The position numbers and the translations under genes are program-made. A stretch of DNA of 26,978 bases from an uncultured Treponema sp. (GTDB lineage: Bacteria > Spirochaetota > Spirochaetia > Treponematales > Treponemataceae): positions 1 through 26,978 of the forward strand of contig CALDWC010000020.1 of assembly GCA_937923945.1 (NCBI GenBank), given 5' to 3'. Shown piece by piece: positions 7,725 to 14,663 of this stretch (the stretch's first letter is position 1; the number at the start of each line of letters is the position of its first letter). The notes under the pieces are model-generated. The model was not told where the DNA came from, did not search any database, and was given only the letters and a program-made list of their open reading frames with translations.

Positions 7725-9341
7725 TTATTGTACAATATTTTCAATTTTTTGTCTTGCATATTTTTTAGTAATATTTATAAATTTTCCGTTTACTATCGAA
7801 AAAAGTGTTTGAATTGAATTTGACACAATGGTATTGTCTCCGAATTTTGCGAGCTGCTCCAAAGCATCGCACACATTTTTCATTGTATCGAAATCATCGT
7901 GAGAAGTTTTTGCGATCGTGTATTTTAAAAACGCCAGTGTTTTTCCATCCGGGTCGTAGGCAATCGAACCGACTCCTTCAACAATTCCCATCAAAACAGT
8001 GCGGTCGTCGATTCGGTACCCTGCATCAATGAGGTAATTCCGGTATTCGTACGAACCGAACGCCCCTAAAAGGCGCGCAGCTTCTGCACGCTCATACACG
8101 GTGAATGATTGCCCATACTGCGTCGCCCATTTGTTTTCGAGCATACCGATTAAGGTTGCGGCATATTCCGGCTCGTTTTCCGAAAAAGTTCCGGCTTCAA
8201 GCTGCGCATAAATTTCACGAAAAAATTTCGGACTGCCCGCGCTGTCAAAAAAAGGCGGGATTTCTATCGGCGTGTTTCCGATAATATCGTAACTGTCATC
8301 TAAAATCTCAGCATGCGGCGCTTTCCGCAAAAATTTTACTTCTTGGCGATATGCGTTAATGATTTTTCCCGACACGCCGACCAGCATTCCGTTTTCGGTG
8401 ATAACCGATTGCACCTGTGTTTCCGGGATGCTCGCTTGCCAGCGAACATCGCCGCTTGAAAGAATACTCGCCCCGAAACCGTTTGTCACAATTTGAATTT
8501 CATTTTTGAGAAAACGGACGGAAACTGCATTGGGTGAAAAATTTTTTGCCAGCTGCGTAAACCACACTTTTTCGTTTTCGGCGATTGTGGAAAACCAAAC
8601 GGAGCCGTCGGCACAAACGGCAAGATATTTTCCCGAAGCGTATTTAAGTGCAACGCAGGGACTCGAAGTTTGCACTTGCCACACCGATTCGGACCCTGCA
8701 ATCGTTTTATAGTAAAAAAGCGAGCCGTCAGTACATGCCATGAGATAGCCGCCCGGTGCTTTTGAAATCGCCGAAACGGTTTTCACCAGTTTTTTTTCTT
8801 CGTTCAGATGACCGAAAATCGAGTATCGTAAAAAGTCGCCGTTTTTTAACACAACAATAATTTCGCCGTTATCGGTTTCGGCAATATCAAGTGCAGGCGC
8901 GGCTTTTAAACTGCGTTTCCATTTGAGGACGCCCTGTTGTGAAAAGCAAAAAAGCGTTTTTGCCGAAAGCACGAAAATCTTTCCGTCCAAACTGTTATAG
9001 GGAGCGAAAAGCGGCTCTTCATGAAAGTCAAAACTCCAAATGGGAATGCCCTGCGATGAAAAAGCCTGCAGCGTACCGTTTCTCGTTAAAACGAAAATTA
9101 CACCGGACGGTGAAACGGAAATAAACTTTCCCACCCCTTTTGTATTTCGCCGCCACAAAAATGACCCGTCAATCGAAATACAATTTAAGGCTTTATCATC
9201 ACCGATAAAATACATGTTTTTATTCCACGCAATCGGGCTTGCGGTGTTTTTACCCGCCATCACCAAGGTCCAAAACGGATCTTCCGCAAAAAGGAACGCC
9301 ACCGTTAAAAAACACCAAGCAAAAATGATACGCTTTTTCAT
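7725..9341 (-). CDS. Exported PQQ-like beta-propeller protein with helical C-terminal region
   Basis: 538 residues. A signal peptide (MKKRIIFAWCFLTVAFLFAEDP) is followed by about 320 residues of propeller-like blades with recurring G-x-hydrophobic-W and DG(S/T)/NG(T/D)-L-x-x-x patterns (WRRNTKGVG, GTLQAFSSQGIPIWSF, GVLKWKRSL, GDVRWQASIP). The remaining 190 residues look alpha-helical and HEAT-like. Blades of this kind often mediate protein contacts in the periplasm, as in BamB, but no catalytic residues can be named. No good ribosome binding site is visible before the ATG. The 82-base gap to the pentapeptide gene shows no clear promoter. Confidence 0.72.
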   Translation of the reverse strand: MKKRIIFAWCFLTVAFLFAEDPFWTLVMAGKNTASPIAWNKNMYFIGDDKALNCISIDGSFLWRRNTKGVGKFISVSPSGVIFVLTRNGTLQAFSSQGIPIWSFDFHEEPLFAPYNSLDGKIFVLSAKTLFCFSQQGVLKWKRSLKAAPALDIAETDNGEIIVVLKNGDFLRYSIFGHLNEEKKLVKTVSAISKAPGGYLMACTDGSLFYYKTIAGSESVWQVQTSSPCVALKYASGKYLAVCADGSVWFSTIAENEKVWFTQLAKNFSPNAVSVRFLKNEIQIVTNGFGASILSSGDVRWQASIPETQVQSVITENGMLVGVSGKIINAYRQEVKFLRKAPHAEILDDSYDIIGNTPIEIPPFFDSAGSPKFFREIYAQLEAGTFSENEPEYAATLIGMLENKWATQYGQSFTVYERAEAARLLGAFGSYEYRNYLIDAGYRIDDRTVLMGIVEGVGSIAYDPDGKTLAFLKYTIAKTSHDDFDTMKNVCDALEQLAKFGDNTIVSNSIQTLFSIVNGKFINITKKYARQKIENIVQ

Positions 9342-9423
9342 TTTATTATTCTACCGAAAAAACAACAATCTTATAAGAGAAAAGTTATTCCTAAAATTAG
9401 CTTCTGATACGGCATCCGCTCTT

Positions 9424-9951
9424 TTAAAATACCTTGCATGAATCTAAAAATAAGGCATCTCGTATATTTGAAGATTTAAACGAAACGGTGTTGTGCGTGT
9501 TTTTGTACAGCGTTAATTTTTTCAAATTACAGTTTTCAAAAAAAGTAAACGACATTGTTGCATGAGAAATATTTGAGTTATATAAATCGGAGTCGTTAAA
9601 AGAAACATTGTCCGTTTTTATCCCGTGAAAACTCGTGTGCAAAATATCGGAATTTTTAAAACAAGTATCGGTAAAACAGGCACCCCCAAAAGAACAAAAC
9701 TGAATATTGCTGTGCTGAAAATTACAATTTTCAAATTCGGCAAATTCCAAAAAACACATGCGCAATTTTATGTATTGAAAATTACAATTCAAAAACTTTG
9801 CATGCGAAAAATTGCAGCCGATACATACTTTATCGGAAAAATCAACATCGGTAAAAACACAGGGTGAAACATGTAAACTTGAAAGTTCGGTTTGTTCACC
9901 CAGCATGCGAATGCATTCATCCGGTGAAATTATATTGCTCGTGCTAAACAT
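9424..9951 (-). CDS. Pentapeptide-repeat protein
   Basis: A 175-residue protein dominated by F/L-centred pentapeptide repeats, for example CVFTDVDFSDKVCIGCNF and NFQHSNIQFCSFGGACF. These should fold into a right-handed quadrilateral beta-helix. It is unusually rich in cysteine and phenylalanine at the repeat positions. There is no signal peptide. I chose ATG 9951, which lies 16 bases after the upstream stop. A GTG at 10005, overlapping the upstream gene by 38 bases, would add 18 residues. Neither has a clear ribosome binding site. Some pentapeptide proteins mimic DNA and protect gyrase, but nothing here shows that role. Confidence 0.75.
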   Translation of the reverse strand: MFSTSNIISPDECIRMLGEQTELSSLHVSPCVFTDVDFSDKVCIGCNFSHAKFLNCNFQYIKLRMCFLEFAEFENCNFQHSNIQFCSFGGACFTDTCFKNSDILHTSFHGIKTDNVSFNDSDLYNSNISHATMSFTFFENCNLKKLTLYKNTHNTVSFKSSNIRDALFLDSCKVF

Positions 9952-9967
9952 AAGCGTATAAAGTTCG

Positions 9968-10879
9968 TTACGGTTCCAGCCGCTGTGAAACGCTTTTAAT
10001 TGCACTTTTAATTTGCGGCGCCAACTCGCTGTTTGGTTTTAGCGCCAAGGCTTTGTTCAAAAGCGTTAAAACTTCATCGGTGTTTTCCTCCCGTGACGCT
10101 AAAAAATATGCCGCCGTATAATACACACTTTGGCGTTCGTTATCGGTAAAAAGAGCATCATCGGCAATGTTTAAAAAAGCATCGGCTGCAGCCCGTGCAT
10201 CATTTCGGCTCATGTACTGCGCCGCCTTTATTTCCGTTGTGCTGAGAAGATACTTTTTTTTCAAACCGCTTTTATTTTCGGGATCGCTTTCAAAAGCTTC
10301 AAACACGAGCGAAATATAGCGGCTTGAACCCCGCAGTTTTTGATTTTTTAAAAACGTATCAATCGCAAGCGTATGCTCGGCGCCCTTCGTTTCGCGGACT
10401 TTTTTTTCGAGGTCGACGATCAACTCGCGCCTGTTCATCTTGCTTTGTAAAAACGCATCGAAGCGTTCCAAACTTTCACAATCGGTTTCAAATGAATCGG
10501 CGGCATACACCGATCCGCCGTTCGTTTCCAAGACGAGATAAGGCAAACCGGTTACTTCATACTCGGAAAAATATTTATAATTTTCTTCCAACGTTTTTTT
10601 GTCAATCGCTCCGGCATTGCGAACAACATCAACGTTGTATATATCAAATTGCGGTGCATAAGCCGCAAAAAACTCCGGCGTAAAAAGCTGCTCATTCGCT
10701 TTTTGACTAAACTCGTCCCAATCCGAGCCGGTAAAAATAATCATCACATCTTTTTTTTTATCGTAATTAATCGGCGGGTTCAAAAAAGCATAAGTATCTT
10801 TTTTTAACTTTCCCGTTGTTTGGCACGATAATACCAAAGCAAATATAACTGCACTCAATCCATATACTATTTTTTTCAC
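9968..10879 (-). CDS. Lipoprotein with a thioredoxin-like domain lacking the CxxC motif
   Basis: 303 residues from GTG 10879, chosen because GGAGG (10886-10890) sits 6 bases upstream; the in-frame ATG at 10918 lies upstream of that site, on the wrong side of the -10 box. A short signal peptide ends in LVLS-C19, a spirochaete-type lipobox, so the protein should be lipidated and membrane-anchored. Residues 45-140 look thioredoxin-like: IIFTGSDW then D55-E-F-S58 where relatives have GSDWCxxC, and the cis-proline segment VTGLPYLVL at P113. Both redox cysteines are absent, so it is probably not a disulphide enzyme. The C-terminal half is helical and may be TPR-like (LLNKALALKPNSELA). First gene of the minus-strand cluster. 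Confidence 0.8.
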   Translation of the reverse strand: MKKIVYGLSAVIFALVLSCQTTGKLKKDTYAFLNPPINYDKKKDVMIIFTGSDWDEFSQKANEQLFTPEFFAAYAPQFDIYNVDVVRNAGAIDKKTLEENYKYFSEYEVTGLPYLVLETNGGSVYAADSFETDCESLERFDAFLQSKMNRRELIVDLEKKVRETKGAEHTLAIDTFLKNQKLRGSSRYISLVFEAFESDPENKSGLKKKYLLSTTEIKAAQYMSRNDARAAADAFLNIADDALFTDNERQSVYYTAAYFLASREENTDEVLTLLNKALALKPNSELAPQIKSAIKSVSQRLEP

Positions 10880-10901
10880 AAAAAGCCTCCGAACAAAATC
10901 T

Positions 10902-10929
10902 ATTATACTTTTTTTCAAAAATTTTGCAA
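10902..10929 (-). promoter_or_regulatory. Sigma70-like promoter for the thioredoxin-fold lipoprotein gene
   Basis: On the minus strand TTGCAA (10929-10924) and a perfect TATAAT (10907-10902) are separated by 16 bases. Transcription would start near 10895, only about five bases before the GGAGG site, giving a short leader of about 16 bases. Confidence 0.6.
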
Positions 10930-10945
10930 TTTACACGTTCCTTAT

Positions 10946-10979
10946 GGAAACGCTGATTAAAGACTTGACGCCGTTTAAC
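10946..10979 (-). repeat. Dispersed intergenic repeat, copy B
   Basis: The reverse complement of this stretch matches copy A (53-86) at 32 of 34 bases, differing only by two C/T changes. It lies between divergent genes. Its inverted orientation relative to copy A argues for a dispersed element and not a shared gene end. Confidence 0.75.
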
Positions 10980-11061
10980 AGCGTTTCCTAATTGTTTCTC
11001 AATGTTCAGCATAAATAAGGTAGATTCTGAACATTTGCGAAACAATAAATTTTAAAGGTGG

Positions 11062-11099
11062 GCACTGATTAATTCTCGATTGAATTAATCAGTGCTTCC
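11062..11099 (+). repeat. Dispersed intergenic repeat, copy C, as a perfect hairpin
   Basis: GCACTGATTAATTC (11062-11075) and GAATTAATCAGTGC (11082-11095) form a perfect 14-bp inverted repeat with a 6-base loop. The right arm and following bases (TTAATCAGTGCTTCCTTA, 11085-11102) match copy A at 72-89 with one change. Confidence 0.7.
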
Positions 11100-11220
11100 T
11101 TATGGATAAGTGTTAAAGCAATTGCCATGCTGATATTTCCTGCTTATCAAGAAGACAGGCACTTTGGCTTCAAGTATTTATCTCATGTATTTGTCCTTGA
11201 CACCATATTAAAAACAAGTC

Positions 11221-11249
11221 TCGACAAATTTTTATTTTTATGATAAAAT
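11221..11249 (+). promoter_or_regulatory. Possible promoter of the chemotaxis receptor gene
   Basis: TCGACA (11221-11226) and TAAAAT (11244-11249) are 17 bases apart. The start site would lie about 10 bases before ATG 11266, so the message would be nearly leaderless. No ribosome binding site is visible, which makes both the promoter and the exact start uncertain. Confidence 0.35.
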
Positions 11250-11265
11250 TCTGACGAGTGTGTGT

Positions 11266-12930
11266 ATGTGGAAAAAGGTCTGTTTTACATTTTTAGGTAT
11301 ATTGCTTTTTGGGTTTACCGTATTCGCATTTTTTCGGTTTGCGAAAAAATCAAATAGCGACTATCTTCTCCTGCAAGATCAAATAATCCAAGTTGAATTG
11401 TCAATACGAAAAGCAACCGCTTTATTTTATCAAGTTTCATGTTCTGAAAACGGACAAGCGGAGATACGTAAAAATTTTAATTCACTTTTGCGGCAATACA
11501 CACAACAGCTCAGCGAGTTCAATGTACAACTTACTCGTGCTTTTCACAATGACCGGTCGGCTCTTTCCGCTGCTTGCAAAAACTATACGGACAAAGCGGA
11601 AAGTCTCCGTAAAAAGTTTACCGCTTGGTACACGCTTTCAAATGCACTGAATACCGATACGGAAACACTGGCTGCTATTCAAAGCGACGCCGCCCAGTGT
11701 GAACAGCTCTATAATATCGCCATTGCGCAGTTGCAGGAAGCCGAGTTAAAAAGCAATACGATGAATACTTTCGTGAGTGCAGGAATTATTGTGCTTACTT
11801 GGCTACTTGGACTTTTCGTTGCCGTTGTTGTAACCCGCGAAACGGTTCAAACTACAATGCAGCGTAAGTGTGCGGAATCACGGAAAAATCATACGACGGT
11901 TTTAACCATTCACGCAGGAGCAAAACAGCGCAGCAGCACGACAAAGGCGGCGCCGTATGACAAAACATCAGCTGCAAGAGCCGTACCGCAAAATAAACCG
12001 AACACGAATAGCTTGATGCAAAATGAAAAGCAGTCCGATGAATTTTATGCGGTATCATCTTCAGACCAAGCAAGCGTTGTACAACACACTGCATCAAAAA
12101 CAAGTGCCGCACCATCACAGCAAGCCACATCAATCGGAGAAAAAAACGGAAATACTCCGGCATACAAAACTGCCTCAACTGATTTCCGATCCGATGTATC
12201 AAAAGAAACGAACGGTCGGTTGGCATACACCTATAATACGATTCCTTCAATTTCAACGGCGCCTCAAACTGAATCCACAACGGCAGTGAGCGAAGCGATA
12301 TATAAATCAGTCGTAAATGAAACCGTTCAGTTGAAAACCGAAAATCAAAACTTACATAAACAAAAGGAAAAAATTTCCGCTGAACTTCATACCCTGCAAA
12401 TTTCATACGAACAATTACAGCAAACCAATGACGAATTAAAAAAAGCAAACGAACTATTGCAATCGGAAACACAAAATAAACTCTCGCAATCGCACGACCG
12501 ATTACAGGAAAAAACCGGCGAAGCGGAAAACTTACTGACTTCGTTCACCGAAAGCAAAAAAGCTTTGGCGGCAACGCAAGAACGAATTTCATACACGGAA
12601 AAAAATATCACGTCAATTAGTGAAATTGCAACTATAATCGAAGACATTGCCGAACAAATTAAAATGCTCAGTATGAACGCCGCCATTGAAGCCGCACACG
12701 CCGGAGACAGCGGAAAAGGCTTTGCCGTTGTTGCTGAAGAAATGAGCAGACTTGCCATTGCAACGAGTGAAAACTCAAAAAATATTTCAACAACCGTTAA
12801 AGAACTCATCAAAGATATTACCTTCATTGCTCATTCCGGCGGTGATTTGGAAAAAGCTTTTGAAAAATTGGATGCAACAACGAGTAGTGTTCATCAATTT
12901 TTAATCGGTGTAAAAGAGGAGATTCGATAG
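11266..12930 (+). CDS. Methyl-accepting chemotaxis protein-like receptor
   Basis: 554 residues from ATG 11266 (a GTG at 11260 is the alternative). One membrane segment at about 5-25 and a second at about 169-190 enclose a periplasmic region of some 140 residues. The cytoplasmic part starts with a Ser/Thr/Gln/Ala-rich linker to about 345, then a coiled coil, then a recognisable signalling tip at about 455-495 (IEDIAEQIKMLSMNAAIEAA and GDSGKGFAVVAEEMSRLA), the CheA/CheW contact region of chemoreceptors. No HAMP domain is evident after the second membrane segment. Only about 60-70 residues follow the tip, so the returning helix is much shorter than in standard receptors. It may be a minimal or degenerate receptor. 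Ligand unknown. Confidence 0.82.
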   Translation: MWKKVCFTFLGILLFGFTVFAFFRFAKKSNSDYLLLQDQIIQVELSIRKATALFYQVSCSENGQAEIRKNFNSLLRQYTQQLSEFNVQLTRAFHNDRSALSAACKNYTDKAESLRKKFTAWYTLSNALNTDTETLAAIQSDAAQCEQLYNIAIAQLQEAELKSNTMNTFVSAGIIVLTWLLGLFVAVVVTRETVQTTMQRKCAESRKNHTTVLTIHAGAKQRSSTTKAAPYDKTSAARAVPQNKPNTNSLMQNEKQSDEFYAVSSSDQASVVQHTASKTSAAPSQQATSIGEKNGNTPAYKTASTDFRSDVSKETNGRLAYTYNTIPSISTAPQTESTTAVSEAIYKSVVNETVQLKTENQNLHKQKEKISAELHTLQISYEQLQQTNDELKKANELLQSETQNKLSQSHDRLQEKTGEAENLLTSFTESKKALAATQERISYTEKNITSISEIATIIEDIAEQIKMLSMNAAIEAAHAGDSGKGFAVVAEEMSRLAIATSENSKNISTTVKELIKDITFIAHSGGDLEKAFEKLDATTSSVHQFLIGVKEEIR

Positions 12931-12983
12931 TCCGCTGTTGTTTTTAATACGTTTCATTTCTCCGATTTTTATACAGACTTAAA

Positions 12984-13012
12984 ATTAATTTCCTATCGAA
13001 TTAATCAGCGCC
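12984..13012 (+). repeat. Partial dispersed repeat, copy D
   Basis: CGAATTAATCAGCGCC (12997-13012) shares the TTAATCAGCGC core with copies A to C. A 7-bp inverted repeat (ATTAATT 12984-12990, AATTAAT 12999-13005) gives a small hairpin like that of copy C. It is the weakest of the four copies and may mark the last host sequence before the prophage. Confidence 0.4.
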
Positions 13013-13072
13013 GCAATATATAACCGCCAGCGAAAAAAATGCTAAAAACCGGAGAATATAAAAGTCAAAATA

Positions 13073-13109
13073 ATTGCATACTGTGTAAAGGTTTTACACA
13101 GTATGCAAT
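13073..13109 (-). terminator. Strong hairpin terminator at the end of the phage late operon
   Basis: A perfect 17-bp inverted repeat (13073-13089 with 13093-13109) has a 3-base loop. On the minus strand it is followed by TTATTTTGAC, a T-rich tail. It lies just beyond the stop of the methyltransferase gene and between convergent host and phage transcripts. Confidence 0.7.
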
Positions 13110-13122
13110 GTAAAAGCGCTCA

Positions 13123-13935
13123 TTACAGCAATCGAACATTCCCGTCAACGACGCCTATCGGATAGTTCGTCGTTATAACTTCAATTTTATGCAAGGTTTT
13201 ACCGGTGCGTGCCGTCATCGGTTTAGCCATTTTTAATTCAACTTGATACCAACCAAGCCGTTGTGTAAATTCTGTCAAGGTTTTATTCCGATAAGAGCTT
13301 AAAAGGAATTTACCCTCAATTTTTGAAAGTTCATCAAGTAAATTATTAAAATCTTCCTGAGAATAGCCGTCATAATGCCCTTGATCGGAACCGACATAAG
13401 GCGGGTCAAGATAAAAAAATGTATCGGCGCTATCGCGCGAACGAAGAATTTTTAACGCATCACAGCATTCGATTTGCACATCTTGAAGTCTAATCGCAAG
13501 CTCTTCAGTAAAAGCATTTCGTTTATTTGTGAGCGTTCTGCTTTTTGAACCGGCTTTATCATATCCCCAACCGGCAGTAAGATTACAGCCGAACGAACCA
13601 TTTGCCAACATCCAAACAGCCCAAGCTCGTTTTATGCGGTCAAACATATCTGGATTTTCATAAATTACTTGCGCATGTTGATGCATTTTTCTTGAATGTA
13701 AACTGATCGAAACTTCCGCTTGCAGTGCAGGAAAATCCCGCTGCAAAACTTCGTAAAAGTTTGTTATTTCAGAATTGATGTCATTGATGATTTCAGACTC
13801 CGATTTCGGCTTTGCAAAAAATACCGCAGCCCCGCCGATAAAAGGCTCGCAGTAAATCCGATGCTCCGGAATAAGAGATACAATTTTAGAAGCAAGTTGC
13901 TGCTTGCCGCCGTAATAACTTAACGGTGTTCTCAT
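13123..13935 (-). CDS. Phage D12-class DNA adenine N6-methyltransferase
   Basis: Transfers a methyl group from S-adenosylmethionine to adenine in DNA. The 270-residue protein starts at ATG 13935 with AAAGAGG upstream; the longer frame back to 13989 is not needed. Motifs in order: SYYGGK (residues 6-11) and EPFIGGAAVFF (30-40) for cofactor binding, and D177-P-P-Y180 for catalysis, the alpha-type order of Dam/D12 enzymes. It is the last gene of the phage late operon, the place of the mom modification gene in Mu, so it likely protects phage DNA from host nucleases or alters regulation. No companion restriction enzyme is visible. The target site cannot be read from sequence. Confidence 0.9.
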   Translation of the reverse strand: MRTPLSYYGGKQQLASKIVSLIPEHRIYCEPFIGGAAVFFAKPKSESEIINDINSEITNFYEVLQRDFPALQAEVSISLHSRKMHQHAQVIYENPDMFDRIKRAWAVWMLANGSFGCNLTAGWGYDKAGSKSRTLTNKRNAFTEELAIRLQDVQIECCDALKILRSRDSADTFFYLDPPYVGSDQGHYDGYSQEDFNNLLDELSKIEGKFLLSSYRNKTLTEFTQRLGWYQVELKMAKPMTARTGKTLHKIEVITTNYPIGVVDGNVRLL

Positions 13936-14118
13936 AAAAACCTCTTTAATATGAATATTTTTTGAGGCTAAAATCAAATGACAAAACAACCGATACTTTT
14001 AACACCTGTACAGTATGGGTCGGGTGAAAGCCGGTTATCCGGTAAGTGTTATAAGCACTTGTCGGCGTGTGCAAGACGCCGATTTTTGCCCGTTTGTTTT
14101 ATTTTAAATTAACAACAT
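13936..14118 (-). promoter_or_regulatory. Hairpin-rich leader between the fibre-linked gene and the methyltransferase
   Basis: This 183-base spacer is the only long gap in the late operon. It contains a CTGTACAG palindrome (14006-14013), a CCGG stem with a 4-base loop (14031-14042), a 5-bp stem AAGTG/CACTT (14044-14060) and a 7-bp GC-rich stem TCGGCGT/ACGCCGA (14062-14082). It may regulate methyltransferase expression, but this is inference. Confidence 0.35.
14062..14087 (+). terminator. Plus-strand intrinsic terminator inside the phage spacer
   Basis: TCGGCGT (14062-14068) and ACGCCGA (14076-14082) form a 7-bp stem with a 7-base loop, followed at once by TTTTT (14083-14087) on the plus strand. 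It would stop transcripts running antisense into the tail genes. Confidence 0.5.
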
Positions 14119-14652
14119 TTATTGCTGAATAACTTTCGGATAGCGTTTTTTTATCTCAGTAATTTTTTCAAGCCATTCTTCTTTTGGATACTCACCCCTT
14201 AAAACTTGTAAACCCAGCTTGTCGGTTTCGCTTTTGTATGCAGTTTCCCGCATTGTGTCGATATAAGCGTTGTATGCTTCCGCCGTAATAATGCCATCAT
14301 CGTACAATTCTTTTTCGCACTTTTGCACAATGTTATCGCCGTCTAGTTTTTCACGCTTGCTAAGTTTTCGCAAGCCAGCCTTTACTTTTTCAGCTTCTGT
14401 CATATCGACAAAATCATCGCCTGTCTTGTTAAACTTTTTTCCTTCAGGAATTGCAACCAGCTTTTCTTTTACTAACTGCTTCAGCGGCTTTTTAATCCCC
14501 TTATCAAAATCGGAATAGAAACGAACATCATCGCCAATAGCAGCTTTTAAGTCCATTACTTCACGATATTCAATTTCTGGATTTTTATTTTCCGGCATTG
14601 CTCCGCAATAATGCCCTGTGATTATATTGTCTTTTATTTCTATGTATTCCAT
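14119..14652 (-). CDS. Tail-fibre-linked protein, possible fibre chaperone
   Basis: 177 residues, charged and largely helical in its second half. I do not recognise a specific family. The segment VAIPEGKKFNKTGDDFVDMTEAEKVKAG resembles the short modules found in tail-fibre-adjacent proteins of many phages. The position directly after the tail fibre is where Mu carries its fibre assembly gene. AAGGAG (14665-14660) lies 7 bases before ATG 14652. A role in folding or attaching the tail fibre is therefore likely on context but not shown by sequence. Confidence 0.6.
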   Translation of the reverse strand: MEYIEIKDNIITGHYCGAMPENKNPEIEYREVMDLKAAIGDDVRFYSDFDKGIKKPLKQLVKEKLVAIPEGKKFNKTGDDFVDMTEAEKVKAGLRKLSKREKLDGDNIVQKCEKELYDDGIITAEAYNAYIDTMRETAYKSETDKLGLQVLRGEYPKEEWLEKITEIKKRYPKVIQQ

Positions 14653-14663
14653 ACATTTACTCC

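Larger units (their letters stand above)
10880..11265. other. Divergent intergenic region with two repeat copies
   Basis: This 386-base gap separates the minus-strand envelope cluster from the plus-strand receptor gene. It holds the lipoprotein gene's GGAGG site and promoter near its left end, dispersed repeat copy B (10946-10979), the hairpin copy C (11062-11099) and a possible promoter for the receptor gene (11221-11249). I see no coding sequence in it. Confidence 0.6.

Noticed and set aside
11852..12472. 206-codon minus-strand frame opposite the chemoreceptor gene
   Set aside because: It covers the low-complexity linker of the receptor and yields an unpatterned Phe/Arg-rich product.
12870..12930. 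Idea that phage insertion cut off the 3' end of the chemoreceptor gene
   Set aside because: About 80 bases of what looks like host sequence, including a host-type repeat, separate the receptor stop from the earliest plausible phage end. The short arm is therefore more likely native, though an empty-site comparison would settle it.
12950..12957. CGTTTCAT resembling the Mu end-binding consensus
   Set aside because: Only the first half of the consensus fits, it is a single copy, and it lies on the host side of repeat copy D. A similar CGTTTCAC at 126-133 far from the phage shows how often this occurs by chance.
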